This document shows, one piece after another, positions 43,097-51,858 of a DNA stretch of 64,000 bases. The translations under genes were made by a program, and so were the position numbers. Numbering within the stretch: position 1 is the first letter of the stretch; every line of letters starts with the position of its first letter. The DNA comes from Marivita sp051859345 (GTDB taxonomy: Bacteria; Pseudomonadota; Alphaproteobacteria; Rhodobacterales; Rhodobacteraceae), in NCBI RefSeq assembly GCF_051859345.1, contig NZ_JBHYFV010000014.1, positions 1 through 64,000 of the forward strand. The letters run 5' to 3'. The notes beneath the pieces are model-generated. The model was not told the origin of the DNA. It did not search any database and saw only the letters and a list, made by a program, of their open reading frames with translations.

Positions 43097-43123
43097 AGAA
43101 TATCCGCTAGGGTTGGCGGGGGT
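43097..43123 (-). promoter_or_regulatory. Late-promoter-like repeat before endolysin
   Basis: Matches 33843-33869 at 26 of 27 positions. On the minus strand it reads through a CCGC-N8-GCGG half-site pair into CTAGCGGATATTCT, whose TATTCT may serve as a -10. It lies in the gap between the activator gene and the lysis genes, as Mu Plys does. Confidence 0.68.
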
Positions 43124-43128
43124 AATCG

Positions 43129-43491
43129 TCAGTCGAGGAAGGAAAGCTGGTTCGGATCGTGCCCGTCCGGACCCTTGAGGTGGCGGCGCACGGTGGTTTC
43201 CGTAAGGTGCATCTTGCGGGCAATTTCCGTAACGGTAAAGCCTTTTGATCGGAGAACCTGACACAGCCATGGCTTGGAGGTTGGAACACGGCGCGGCAGG
43301 CGATGCGACACTGCCGCCAGCGCTTCGGCTTTTTCCAGGCCCATTACCTTTGCCACGGGATTGCGGACGTTCGGCCTCTGCCCGATATGCAGGTCACCAC
43401 CCCCGAACCGCAGAAGGAATGTCACCGCGTCATCAACGCCCAGGGCGTCGACGTATGGACGGACATGCGCAGGCACCGTCACTTCACCCAC
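43129..43491 (-). CDS. HTH activator in the Mor/C position
   Basis: A 120-residue DNA-binding protein. The C-terminal helix-turn-helix GFTVTEIARKMHLTETTVRRHL is clear. It is the last early gene and directly precedes the late-promoter motif, the location of Mor/C regulators. GTG start at 43489-43491. It probably switches on late genes. Confidence 0.72.
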   Translation of the reverse strand: MGEVTVPAHVRPYVDALGVDDAVTFLLRFGGGDLHIGQRPNVRNPVAKVMGLEKAEALAAVSHRLPRRVPTSKPWLCQVLRSKGFTVTEIARKMHLTETTVRRHLKGPDGHDPNQLSFLD

Positions 43492-43738
43492 GCGGCTTGC
43501 GCCCCCGTCGCTTCTTGTGGCCGCGCTCGACCTCGTTCTGGGGAACGATCGTGACCACTGACACTCCGTTCAGCCGGTAGATCATCCCGCCCGAGATCAC
43601 GCCGTTCACCTCGTGTTCAATACCCTGTTGAACAGTGTGGCCGATGCGGCGGCGCAGGGTTTCGATATCCATGCCCTCTACCCGCTCAAGGTAGCGCACG
43701 AGCGCATGATCCGTGACGCGGTAGAGGGGCTTTTTCAT
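43484..43738 (-). CDS. Conserved small phage protein
   Basis: An 84-residue basic protein (RVTDHALVRYLERVEGMDIETLRRRI near the start, HKKRRGRKPRG at the end). It overlaps the genes on both sides. Unknown function; the basic tail could bind nucleic acid. Confidence 0.6.
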   Translation of the reverse strand: MKKPLYRVTDHALVRYLERVEGMDIETLRRRIGHTVQQGIEHEVNGVISGGMIYRLNGVSVVTIVPQNEVERGHKKRRGRKPRG

Positions 43739-43971
43739 GGACGTAGGCCTTCGATCCGGCGCGGCTGATCGGACAGACCGGCAAGGTAGTCGAGACTGCA
43801 GTCCAGCGCCTCGGACAACCGGACGAGGCGCGGGAAGGTCGGCAGCGCCTGACCGTAGAAATACATCTCGATCGTCGGCTGCGGAACGCCCGCCCGCTCC
43901 GCGATCTGCGGCATGGTCAGCTTCAGCGCGGCCTTGCGCGCCTTGATCCGGGTGACGAACAGGTCGCTCAT
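43735..43971 (-). CDS. XRE-type HTH protein
   Basis: A 78-residue Cro/CI-like protein with the helix-turn-helix LTMPQIAERAGVPQPTIEMYF and a following LSEALDCSLDYLAGL. The ATG at 43969-43971 overlaps the GemA stop. It is probably an early-operon regulator. Confidence 0.75.
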   Translation of the reverse strand: MSDLFVTRIKARKAALKLTMPQIAERAGVPQPTIEMYFYGQALPTFPRLVRLSEALDCSLDYLAGLSDQPRRIEGLRP

Positions 43972-44423
43972 TTGCCGATCCTCTTCCAATCGAAGTCGAT
44001 CTTGGCGCGATTTCCCCACTGGACGAGCGCATTGACCACCGCGTCGATCTGTTTGTGATCGCGCAGCATGTCGATATCGGCAGGGACGCTCGACCAGGTG
44101 TCCTCGAACCTGCTCCGGACAAAGGCGTTCAGCCCGGCCCGGCCGGGCCGCTCCAACGCGCCGGCCTCGCCCAGCTTCTTCCACAGCACATGGATCAGCC
44201 GCAGGTCGGCGCGGGGCGCGGGTTTGTGTTTGGCGCGACCAGGGGCGGCATCCTCGAACCCTGCCTCCTTGAGCCGGTTGACCACCAGCTTCAGTTCGGC
44301 CTCGTCCATGTCACGCATCGACGCCTTGCCGGTCGCGGCCATTTGCAAATCGCGGCGGGCGTCGCTGTCCAGCCCGAGCTGGCGGCAGGCGATGTGGATC
44401 TTCTGTTGGAGTGCGCGGGTCAT
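43968..44423 (-). CDS. gemA: GemA (Mu gp16) family protein
   Basis: A 151-residue protein starting with the gp16/GemA pattern QKIHIACRQLGLDSDARRDL and GKASMRDMDEAELKLVV. In Mu, GemA alters host gene expression and DNA supercoiling. The ATG at 44421-44423 overlaps the ASCH gene stop. Confidence 0.85.
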   Translation of the reverse strand: MTRALQQKIHIACRQLGLDSDARRDLQMAATGKASMRDMDEAELKLVVNRLKEAGFEDAAPGRAKHKPAPRADLRLIHVLWKKLGEAGALERPGRAGLNAFVRSRFEDTWSSVPADIDMLRDHKQIDAVVNALVQWGNRAKIDFDWKRIGK

Positions 44424-44833
44424 TCGAAATACCTCGACAGCCCGTTGTCTTTCCAGTGCACCCAGCAAATCCAGAAGCCTTGAAAGCGGCCCAAGCCGTG
44501 CTCCCTCAGCCAGAAGGTGTGCATCTCGTCTATATCGGCAAACCCGTCCCGCTGGGCAAAGAGGTCCGCGCCATTGCGGTGCAGCATCCAGTGAGATTGG
44601 CCAACGATGACCTCTCTGATCCGGAGGCCTCCCACGTCGATCGAAATCGGCATCACCATCCGGCAGACCGGGTCTGGAATGATCTTGGCGCAGTGCTTTG
44701 TCCGCATGCCGGTGAACAGCTGAAGCTGCTCACCCTCGCGGGCATGGCGCTTGCGCGGACCACGGATGGTGCCGGTCTTCTGACCGGACTGGATCGGTGG
44801 CCCGAACTCCTTTTTGAAGCTGTAGGCGACCAT
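44420..44833 (-). CDS. ASCH-domain protein
   Basis: A 137-residue protein with the ASCH fold signature MVAYSFKKEFGPPIQSGQK (substrate pocket FGPPIQSG) and later REVIVGQSHWML. ASCH domains bind RNA or modified nucleosides. AGGAG precedes the ATG at 44831-44833. A role in early takeover of host RNA is possible. Confidence 0.72.
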   Translation of the reverse strand: MVAYSFKKEFGPPIQSGQKTGTIRGPRKRHAREGEQLQLFTGMRTKHCAKIIPDPVCRMVMPISIDVGGLRIREVIVGQSHWMLHRNGADLFAQRDGFADIDEMHTFWLREHGLGRFQGFWICWVHWKDNGLSRYFE

Positions 44834-44838
44834 CCCGT

Positions 44839-45057
44839 TCACTCCTCGGTTCGTATGTTCGAGCCCAGCCACGCGCCCGCAAATCCAGCCAGAAACAAAG
44901 CCAACGGAGTGGCACTGCCGCTGGTCAAGGCGGCGACAAGGTCGCCGCTGACAAACCAGTCCAGCAACAGGAAACCCGGCACGAAAACCACCGTGACACC
45001 TGCGCATTTGGCGACTTCAATCATGATTTGACCAAAGTACTTTTTCACCCCGCTCAC
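44839..45057 (-). CDS. Small membrane protein
   Basis: A 72-residue protein with two hydrophobic helices (CAGVTVVFVPGFLLLDWFV and TPLALFLAGFAGAWLG). The GTG at 45055-45057 overlaps the DUF3164 stop (GTGA); a GTG at 45048 or ATG at 45024 are alternatives. Unknown function. Confidence 0.55.
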   Translation of the reverse strand: MSGVKKYFGQIMIEVAKCAGVTVVFVPGFLLLDWFVSGDLVAALTSGSATPLALFLAGFAGAWLGSNIRTEE

Positions 45058-45716
45058 GCCTTCGCCAGATCGATAGTGACGGCCTCCCAGCCAGCGTCGG
45101 CCGAGGGGCGGGTGTAGAAGCGGATGTAGGTCTTCGAGCCGACCACCCGCATGGCGTCGCGGATCGCGTCCATGGCATGGCGCCAGCGCGCATCGGTGAT
45201 GTCGAGCCGCAGGAGCATGAAAATCTCCGACCGGTTGATTTGGCCTGCCTTGTCGGTGTTGAAGGCGCGGGTGACGATGGCCTTGATCTCGGGCCGGGCA
45301 TCTGCCGACCATTCGTTCAGGCACTGGTCGATCAACCCCTTGGCGACCTGGAGCTCGGGGCCGAAGTCGATGTGATCCTGCACCTGGACCTGGACCTTCA
45401 TCTTGCCGTCATGGGACAGGAAGGTCTTGTTGCCCTTCGCTCCGCCGACGCCGGAATTGTACTCCTGCTCCAGCAGTGCCTCGAACTCGCCGAGATCGGT
45501 GACCGTGTGGCCCTTGAAGCGCGCCACCTGGTCGCTGAGCGCGATGGCGTACCCCATGATCTTGCGGACCACCTCGTCCATTAGCAGGTCGGTGGCCTTG
45601 GCCATCTCGACCGGGATCCAGCCGCCATCGGAACGCTGGATTTCCTCGGTGCCGTTGACCGTGCGCCGCCCGGTCGGGACGGGCGCGGGAGTGAAGTCAG
45701 TTGGTTGGCGTGTCAT
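45054..45716 (-). CDS. DUF3164 family early protein
   Basis: A 220-residue protein widespread in the early region of Mu-like phages; recognisable by RRTVNGTEEIQRSDGGWIPVEM, LFLSHDGKMKVQVQVQ and GLIDQCLNEWSADARPEIK. It is thought to act early in DNA metabolism, but no activity is established. ATG at 45714-45716. Confidence 0.82.
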   Translation of the reverse strand: MTRQPTDFTPAPVPTGRRTVNGTEEIQRSDGGWIPVEMAKATDLLMDEVVRKIMGYAIALSDQVARFKGHTVTDLGEFEALLEQEYNSGVGGAKGNKTFLSHDGKMKVQVQVQDHIDFGPELQVAKGLIDQCLNEWSADARPEIKAIVTRAFNTDKAGQINRSEIFMLLRLDITDARWRHAMDAIRDAMRVVGSKTYIRFYTRPSADAGWEAVTIDLAKA

Positions 45717-45912
45717 TGCTCGATGTCCTATTTGTTCGGCGTGAGTGCTCGATGAAAAACCATGAGAGAGCGAGGCAAAGGAGGAGCTGCCAGAACGGAC
45801 GTCCCTCCAGAAAACCAATGATGGCCGCGAGAACGAAAGTCGCACTGGCCACGAGGCCCAGCACGAGACGTGCTTTCACGAGCCAGTCTTCAAACTCGCG
45901 ATCCCACTTCAT
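45697..45912 (-). CDS. Small two-helix membrane protein
   Basis: A 71-residue protein with two membrane helices (LVLGLVASATFVLAAIIGF and FWQLLLCLALSWFFIEH) and a Ser/Thr-rich tail. It overlaps DUF3164 by about 20 nt. Unknown function; an exclusion role is only a guess. Confidence 0.55.
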   Translation of the reverse strand: MKWDREFEDWLVKARLVLGLVASATFVLAAIIGFLEGRPFWQLLLCLALSWFFIEHSRRTNRTSSNDTPTN

Positions 45913-46139
45913 GTGATCTTCCCTTCCTCGATCGCGTCCGCCAGTTGCCTGAGCTTCTTGACGACGTCGTCGGGATAGTTCTCAGCGGTGCCGCTGAGTT
46001 CGCCGCATTCGATGGCCTCATCGAGATCGATATCCAAGATCGCCTGGCTGATGACGTAGACGAACTGCTCCTCGTTCTGGCCCAGTTCACCGGACACGGC
46101 ATCGCGGCTCACATAATTCTCGAAACTGTAATCGGTCAT
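45909..46139 (-). CDS. Small acidic early protein
   Basis: A 76-residue acidic protein (DIDLDEAIECGELSGTAENYPDDVV). It overlaps its downstream neighbour and ends 1 nt from the upstream one. No family recognised. Confidence 0.55.
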   Translation of the reverse strand: MTDYSFENYVSRDAVSGELGQNEEQFVYVISQAILDIDLDEAIECGELSGTAENYPDDVVKKLRQLADAIEEGKIT

Positions 46140-46382
46140 TCAAGCCTCCTTGGCCTTCGGGGTTTCAGTGACGATCGTTGCGTCCTCGATCTCCTCGGCC
46201 GCGATCATCTGGTTCAGTTGCGCCTGCGTCGGCAGAGCACCGGAGGTCAGCAGGACAGCGGCCATGGCAAGCTGCTCTTCGGTGCTGACCAGGGTCGCGC
46301 CCCGAATGCCGCCGATGTCACATTTCACGGCACCCGACCGGGCAAGCCGGTACATCTGGGCATTGCTCCAGCGCTCAGCCAT
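46140..46382 (-). CDS. Small early protein
   Basis: An 80-residue protein, mostly helical, with the pattern NAQMYRLARSGAVKCDIGG suggestive of a small DNA-interacting fold. Overlaps the upstream HTH gene by 8 nt. Function unknown. Confidence 0.55.
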   Translation of the reverse strand: MAERWSNAQMYRLARSGAVKCDIGGIRGATLVSTEEQLAMAAVLLTSGALPTQAQLNQMIAAEEIEDATIVTETPKAKEA

Positions 46383-46698
46383 CCTGCGCCGCCTTTCTGA
46401 GCAACGCGGTCTCGATCAGATCGCGCGCCAGATCATTGGGGCTGACGCCACGCTTCTCGGCGGCGTACTGGAGCAGCCGATGCAGGCGCAGGCCGATCAC
46501 CAGCGGCTTGGGCGCTTCGGGACCGACTTCCCGCTTGGGAGAGCTCTTCGAAAACTCGGGGATATCCACGCCCGCCGTTCTGAGGGCGCGGATGGCCGAA
46601 TAGACCTTGTCGACATTGACGTTCAGGATCGATGCGATCTGGCGCGGCGGCACGCGCTTCTGTGCCAGATCGCAAACGCGGGTCTGCAGTTCGTTCAT
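46375..46698 (-). CDS. HTH DNA-binding early protein
   Basis: A 107-residue protein with the helix-turn-helix KRVPPRQIASILNVNVDKVYSAIRAL at residues 13-38 and a helical C-terminus (GLRLHRLLQYAAEKRGVSPNDLARDLIETA). Likely a regulator of the early operon. Confidence 0.65.
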   Translation of the reverse strand: MNELQTRVCDLAQKRVPPRQIASILNVNVDKVYSAIRALRTAGVDIPEFSKSSPKREVGPEAPKPLVIGLRLHRLLQYAAEKRGVSPNDLARDLIETALLRKAAQDG

Positions 46699-46928
46699 AG
46701 CCCTGCCTCCCGATGGTCGTTGCGGTCACGAAGAATGGCTTCGTCCTCCCGAGTGATCGAGGCCAGAAGCTCTCGCTTCGCGCCTTGCGGGGACGGAACG
46801 CGGATGCCCTGAGCTTTCGCAATCCGAACCGCGAACCGGTATGCTTGGAGGAAACTTGGGCGCTCCCGCCGCACATAAAAGGGCTTGAGGATGTCGTTGA
46901 ATTGATGGGCGTCTGCTTCCGTTTTCAT
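46695..46928 (-). CDS. Small basic early protein
   Basis: A 77-residue basic protein (PFYVRRERPSFLQAYRFAVRIAKAQG) with no recognised family. It overlaps both neighbours by 4 nt. Confidence 0.55.
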   Translation of the reverse strand: MKTEADAHQFNDILKPFYVRRERPSFLQAYRFAVRIAKAQGIRVPSPQGAKRELLASITREDEAILRDRNDHREAGL

Positions 46929-47188
46929 AGCCCGGCCTCCCGCAATGTCCTCAACTCGATCCGAGCCGAGTCCCTGTGAATGGCCAGCAGCCGATCAAGC
47001 GCGTCGTCGGGATCCGGGCTCTTGATCGCCATCTGGGCAACCATCCGGAAATACGCCTGGCAGATCGCCACCGCGGCCAGCGGCTTGTGCTCTGCACGGG
47101 CGGCATTGGCGCGGCCTTCGGCACGGGCGGCGACAATGTCGCTTTTGACCTGTTCGGCCTGCGTGGGTTCAATCGGTAGGTTCGACAT
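46925..47188 (-). CDS. Small helical early protein
   Basis: An 87-residue helical protein starting MSNLPIEPTQ. The ATG at 47186-47188 is chosen because GAGG lies 9 nt upstream. It overlaps the preceding gene. Function unknown. Confidence 0.58.
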   Translation of the reverse strand: MSNLPIEPTQAEQVKSDIVAARAEGRANAARAEHKPLAAVAICQAYFRMVAQMAIKSPDPDDALDRLLAIHRDSARIELRTLREAGL

Positions 47189-47558
47189 GGGGAGCATCCT
47201 CTGTCTTGGTGTTGATCGGGCATTTGCGGCAGGCACGGGCCATGCGGTTGTCGAGCGAATTGCCGCTGGTTGGTGTCCGGGACTTGCGCCGCCAGTGCTG
47301 GCAATCGGCCAGCGACAGTTCGCCCAACGCCGGACACGCGACGGTTTCGGACATGAGAGTTCCGCGCACGATGTTCTCCACGGCGCGGAGGTCACCGGGG
47401 TAGCGGTTGCGCAGGACATTGCTGACCAGCGCGCCGCTATAACCCAGCTGCTGGGCCACCTTGTTCTGGCTGGATGCTTCGCAGGCTTCTGCCAGCGCGC
47501 GCACCCAGTCGGGCAAGTTCTCGCCCCATGCGTCCAGGGATGTCAGAAGCGCTGCCAT
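47169..47558 (-). CDS. HTH regulator of the Mu-like early region
   Basis: A 129-residue protein with an N-terminal helix-turn-helix (SQNKVAQQLGYSGALVSNVLRNRYPGD at about residues 29-55), then ACPALGEL and a C-terminal Cys pair ACRKCPIN, an arrangement common in proteins next to MuB in Mu-like phages. Role is likely regulatory. Confidence 0.68.
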   Translation of the reverse strand: MAALLTSLDAWGENLPDWVRALAEACEASSQNKVAQQLGYSGALVSNVLRNRYPGDLRAVENIVRGTLMSETVACPALGELSLADCQHWRRKSRTPTSGNSLDNRMARACRKCPINTKTEDAPHVEPTD

Positions 47559-48085
47559 ATCGACGCCTCCTCGTAGACCGACAATGCTTCAGTATTCGGG
47601 TCGGCCAGCACCTTCACACGCTTGACGCAAGGGCCGAAGGGGCCGGTGTTCCTGAGCAACCGATACTGGGCCGGTCGCCTGCCGGGGATCGCGCGCCGCA
47701 ACACCTTGAGATATCCCGCGTCGAGAAGGTGGGTCAGATAGGTCTTTGCCGTCGCCTCCGACACGTCGATCCCGCCGTTGGATGCGTAGGCGGCAAGGTC
47801 CGCAGCTGTGAACTCGCGCAGCCCGCGCATCGCGGTCCACATGTTGTTCTCGGGGGTTATTGCAAATGGCTTGGCTCCGTCCGGCGATGCCACCCTCTGA
47901 AGCGGGGCATAGATCAGCGTTCCGTCGCCACCCTGCCGGACGAGCGCGATCATCCGATCCCGCTCCCAACGCGCAAGATAGCCGCGCGCGGTCTCCAGAG
48001 GGACACCGAATTCGGCAAGGCTCGCGGCGCAGAACTCGTCCAGTTCCGAGACGCGGGTCCATGTGTCTTTTTCCTTTTGCCGCAT
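47543..48085 (-). CDS. Winged-helix early protein
   Basis: A 180-residue protein with two winged-helix-like modules (residues about 10-60 and 90-145). These include CAASLAEFGVPLETARGYLARWERD and GGIDVSEATAKTYLTHLLDAGYLKVL. Its ATG shares a base with the MuB stop. Unknown, but DNA binding is likely. Confidence 0.62.
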   Translation of the reverse strand: MRQKEKDTWTRVSELDEFCAASLAEFGVPLETARGYLARWERDRMIALVRQGGDGTLIYAPLQRVASPDGAKPFAITPENNMWTAMRGLREFTAADLAAYASNGGIDVSEATAKTYLTHLLDAGYLKVLRRAIPGRRPAQYRLLRNTGPFGPCVKRVKVLADPNTEALSVYEEASIWQRF

Positions 48086-48861
48086 CAGCCCGCCCTCTTG
48101 CTGCGCGGAAGCGGGGTGATCCCCGTCACAGACGCTACTGGCCGGGTGACACTCAGGGGCGGCTGGCCCGAAAACAGGCGGCGCTCATCCCACTCGGCAA
48201 GGCTCACATGCTTCATGCCAGTGTGCCGGGCCTTCTCCTGAACTTCCGCAAGGTTGTGAGCAATGCGCCGCGTCGATCCGTGAGTGATTTCGACAATGCG
48301 CTTGAGCAGGTCTTCGCCAACCTCGATGTCAGGCGCATAGATCGCTGCAAGACGCCGCGCATCGGCCACGTTGCAAGGGATGGCGGGTTCCCAGGCAAGC
48401 TGCAGGTTATGAATGTTCTCCCAGCGGGTGAGATTGGCAGGGAGCGCCTCCTCACCAACCAGAATAACCGGGACTTCCGTCTTCTTGTAAAGATCACGGA
48501 CGGTCTCGATCATGCCCTTCTGCAGGCAATACTGTGCGTCGTCGATGATCAGCGGAACGTCATTGACCAGCATCGTCTCGATAGTGATGTCGGTCAGCTC
48601 CGCAATCGAGGCACGCGGCGGCTTCACGCCGTATTGCTGCAGTATCTTCTGAAGCATGTGCTTCTTGGTCCAGTTCGACCCGACTTCGACCCAACGGGCC
48701 TTGAATTCGGTGGCTCCGATGATCACAGCGGTTGTCTTTCCAAGGCCTGAGGCCCCGTGAAACACCGCCATGCCTTCGAGGCCATAGGGTCGGGTCACCA
48801 CCCGTTCCAATAGTCCCAGAAATGCGCCAACGTTGCGCAGTTCGGCAATCCGAGCTTTCAT
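48085..48861 (-). CDS. MuB-like AAA+ ATPase, transposition target selector
   Basis: A 258-residue ATPase with Walker A GASGLGKTT (residues 36-44) and Walker B VPLIIDDAQ (102-110). In Mu the ATPase binds target DNA, gives target immunity and activates the transposase. It overlaps the transposase stop by 4 nt. A short basic tail (RSKRAG) ends it. Confidence 0.9.
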   Translation of the reverse strand: MKARIAELRNVGAFLGLLERVVTRPYGLEGMAVFHGASGLGKTTAVIIGATEFKARWVEVGSNWTKKHMLQKILQQYGVKPPRASIAELTDITIETMLVNDVPLIIDDAQYCLQKGMIETVRDLYKKTEVPVILVGEEALPANLTRWENIHNLQLAWEPAIPCNVADARRLAAIYAPDIEVGEDLLKRIVEITHGSTRRIAHNLAEVQEKARHTGMKHVSLAEWDERRLFSGQPPLSVTRPVASVTGITPLPRSKRAG

Positions 48862-51011
48862 GTGCTGCTCCTATCCTGTTCGGTTTTGCCAATGGCCCGC
48901 GCCATGCGCGCGAAGCCGCGATACTCCGAGGACAGCTGGTAATCCGTGAGCCAAGCCGCCTGTTCCGGCGTCAGTGCGTGACCCTCGTCCTGTGCTGTCT
49001 CGAATGCCTGTGCCCGCTCAAATCGGACACGCGGATCCTCTTCGTCTTCCTCTTTCGATGCATCGGCGGCCGCACGACGCTCCGCCAGTCTGGTGATCTG
49101 TGCCTCTGCGCGCTCCTCTGCCTCGACCTGGTCGATTGAAGGCTGGTGTCGTCGCGCCCTTGGTGCGGCAGGGTGGGGCGTGGGCAGCCGCAGGATATCC
49201 GCCTCGGGCAGATCATCGGGTTGCGCATCCGCGCCACTGGCATCCAAACGCGCGGCGATCTGGGCAGCACTAAGTTCGCGCTCTGCCTTCGCCAGCCTTC
49301 GCTCCGCCCTGGCGTATGAATTGCGCTTGCTGTTGAAGTTCTTGGCGCCTTCGACACTGCGGAAGGGGCCTTCGACCTGAAGCCCGAGGAACCCGAGGTA
49401 GGCTCCGTCCAGGTCGTAAATCTCGACACCCTCGTAGAGATCGTCCGGATCGAACCGCACCACGACCTTCTGACCAGCAATGCGATACGCCCATTCCGAC
49501 CAATAGTCGGACTTGTAGAGCGAGACCGCGCCATTCTTGCTGTTGGCCCGAACACCCTCGGCGCGCAGCAGCCACAGGCGGCGTTGCTCTTCGGTCGCCT
49601 TGCGGATCGGCGATGTCTTGTAGGCGGCGTTGAACACCTCGTTAAACGACTTGCCCATCGCAACAGGGCTGCGCCGATCCGGCCGCGCATTGTGCTTGGC
49701 AACCTCGCGCTCGACCACCTTGCGGAAGTCCTCCAACGGGATCGCCCGGCTTGCATAGTTATCCGGCTTGGCGTCGACCTTGTGGCCGGTATAGGCGCCC
49801 TCGAATGCCGGGTGTTTGGCGATCCGGTCACACAGGTCGCGGAAGGCCCGCTCGATCGGCTTAGATTGGCCGGAATAGGGTGTGGCCCACATGACCTCGA
49901 CCCCCATCAGTGTCAGGAGGCCGGGGATGTCCTCGTCCGTGATCTTGAAGCGGAACCGCGTCGGTGTGCCGCCGGTCATCGCCTTGGCGGCAAATTCCCG
50001 GCCGTTGTCCAGCAGACAGGCCTGTGGAATGCCGTAGCTTTCCACCAGGTCGCCGAATGCAACCTGCACCGTGTGGCTATTGGCGGTGGTGTCTAGCCGG
50101 TAGGTTAGAACTTTGCCAGAATAGACATCCGAGAAGAACACCGCCTGCACGCGTACCGGTTTTTCCTCGCCGGGCCATGCCACGAACACGTCGAACTTGT
50201 GATAGTCTCCCTGGACGCATTCCAGCGGCACCATGGCGGATTTGTCCCGCGTCTGGTGGGGATAGAACCGCCGTAACGCTTCCGAGCCCTTGCGCCAGTA
50301 AATTTCTGTCGGCTTGGAGACGGCTGCCTTATAGTGGCGCCGCACCTGGTGGATCGGGGGGATCGGAATGCCCTCCTTCATCGCCCAGTCGCAGGTCCAG
50401 TCGTAGCAGGCCGTCAGAGGCGGCTGGGACGGGCTGAGATAGGCGCTCTTCACCATCTTGAAGAACTCGGGATCGATCTCCGCCTTCCGGGACTTGCGCT
50501 TGGCGACCTGGTGGCGCGGCACAAGGTACGGCAGCCAGTCGTCGGCCGGGACCCCTATCACGAAATCATGCCAGTTCCAGATTGTCCGGGCGCTGACACC
50601 GATATCCTTGGCGACCTCGTCCGTTGCATTGTACCGGGTCAGGCCGGCACGCACCAAAGCATCGACCGACTTGAGCGCCTTGAAGCGGCGCTGCGCCTCT
50701 TCCTTGGCATTATCCTTGACCTGCGCATAAACCGACCAGGCATCGGCCGAAGACACGGGCTCCTTCTCCGCCGATGGCGTGGGATCGCCCGCCTGTCTGG
50801 ACAGCTTGAGCCGGGCGCGCATGGGCAGGACGGTCCAATGATATTCGAGACCACCACCCTTCGCCTTGCGGCGGCGCACCTTGCCCTTAACGACATCCCA
50901 GCCATCGCGTTTGGCCATTTCGTTGACCTTACGCTTGGTGCCGGGCAGGTCGGGCAGTGCAGCTTCGGCCAACTCAGCCGCGCTCCACCATGTCTGATCG
51001 GGCTCACGCAT
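48858..51011 (-). CDS. MuA-like DDE transposase
   Basis: A 717-residue enzyme. The N-terminal HTH_Mu module (residues about 5-75) binds end and enhancer sites. The catalytic core has Asp269 (VQGDYHKF), Asp335 (LLDNGREF) and Glu387 (KPIERAF), almost exactly the Mu positions 269, 336 and 392. The Mu C domain (about 500-600) and the coiled tail contact MuB. It cuts and joins the TG/CA ends and makes the 5-bp duplication. It overlaps the ParB-like stop by 8 nt. Confidence 0.95.
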   Translation of the reverse strand: MREPDQTWWSAAELAEAALPDLPGTKRKVNEMAKRDGWDVVKGKVRRRKAKGGGLEYHWTVLPMRARLKLSRQAGDPTPSAEKEPVSSADAWSVYAQVKDNAKEEAQRRFKALKSVDALVRAGLTRYNATDEVAKDIGVSARTIWNWHDFVIGVPADDWLPYLVPRHQVAKRKSRKAEIDPEFFKMVKSAYLSPSQPPLTACYDWTCDWAMKEGIPIPPIHQVRRHYKAAVSKPTEIYWRKGSEALRRFYPHQTRDKSAMVPLECVQGDYHKFDVFVAWPGEEKPVRVQAVFFSDVYSGKVLTYRLDTTANSHTVQVAFGDLVESYGIPQACLLDNGREFAAKAMTGGTPTRFRFKITDEDIPGLLTLMGVEVMWATPYSGQSKPIERAFRDLCDRIAKHPAFEGAYTGHKVDAKPDNYASRAIPLEDFRKVVEREVAKHNARPDRRSPVAMGKSFNEVFNAAYKTSPIRKATEEQRRLWLLRAEGVRANSKNGAVSLYKSDYWSEWAYRIAGQKVVVRFDPDDLYEGVEIYDLDGAYLGFLGLQVEGPFRSVEGAKNFNSKRNSYARAERRLAKAERELSAAQIAARLDASGADAQPDDLPEADILRLPTPHPAAPRARRHQPSIDQVEAEERAEAQITRLAERRAAADASKEEDEEDPRVRFERAQAFETAQDEGHALTPEQAAWLTDYQLSSEYRGFARMARAIGKTEQDRSST

Positions 51012-51858
51012 CGTCGCCCTCCGCGTCGTCGTAGAACCGCTCTTTCAGTTCTTCGTCGATCTGCGCTGCGAATGCCTCAAGGAACCGGGTGCGCGCAGCT
51101 TTCGGCGCGCGCTTCCACGCATCGCTCAAACGAGCAAAGGCTTGTTCTGTCTGGTTTGCCGGGGTCGGAGCCTCACCGGTCTCGGCCTTCCATGCCTTGC
51201 GCGCCGCAGTGGCCTTCTTGGCGTCGCCGCTCACCAGTGACTTGAGGACGTAGTCGCGTTCCTCTGCCTCAATGATGGCAGACAGTTCGGAAAGATCGTC
51301 AACGGTGATCCGGCGTGGTGCCTTCTCCAACGCGTCGGCCTCTTCGGCGCTGAGGCCTTGGCCTGCTTTGATGATCTGCTGAATTCGGCGCGTGGACAGT
51401 CCCCGCGCTTCGGCCACGAAGTCTGCAAACGAAAATTCCTTCGTTTGCAACCCGTGGCGGGCAGCCGCGCCAGCATGGCCCTGTGCAGTACCAGGATGCA
51501 GCTTGACATAGGCCTCGTGACGCAGGGCGAGGCTCCGCGCCAGCGCCACCGGTGTCAGGTCCGCCTGGGAAACATTGGCATCCACTTCCAGAAACCGCGC
51601 CTGTTGTTTGGAGCAGGTCCAGATGCGGGCAAGTATCGTATCCAGACCGAGACGTTTGGCGACTTCCAGGCGGTGCGCCCCGTCGATCAGCTCGTAGGCA
51701 TCCTTGTCCTTGCGCACATGGATCGGTGTGGTGAAGCCGCCCTGATCCTCGTAAGAGATCGTCAGGACCGAGATCGCTTGCTCGGAGACGAAGCGGGTGC
51801 GCTGCCCGACCTTGATTGCGGCCACGTCGATGGGTTCAATGCGCGCTTTGTCAGCCAT
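51004..51858 (-). CDS. ParB/sulfiredoxin-domain protein
   Basis: A 284-residue protein with an N-terminal ParB-like domain (KDAYELIDGAHRLEVAKRLGL at about residues 52-72) and a helical DNA-binding-like middle (AAARHGLQTKEFSFADFVAEARGLSTRRIQQII). Unlike Mu, many Rhodobacter Mu-like phages carry such a gene before the transposase. It may aid transposition or regulation. ATG at 51856-51858. Confidence 0.8.
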   Translation of the reverse strand: MADKARIEPIDVAAIKVGQRTRFVSEQAISVLTISYEDQGGFTTPIHVRKDKDAYELIDGAHRLEVAKRLGLDTILARIWTCSKQQARFLEVDANVSQADLTPVALARSLALRHEAYVKLHPGTAQGHAGAAARHGLQTKEFSFADFVAEARGLSTRRIQQIIKAGQGLSAEEADALEKAPRRITVDDLSELSAIIEAEERDYVLKSLVSGDAKKATAARKAWKAETGEAPTPANQTEQAFARLSDAWKRAPKAARTRFLEAFAAQIDEELKERFYDDAEGDDA

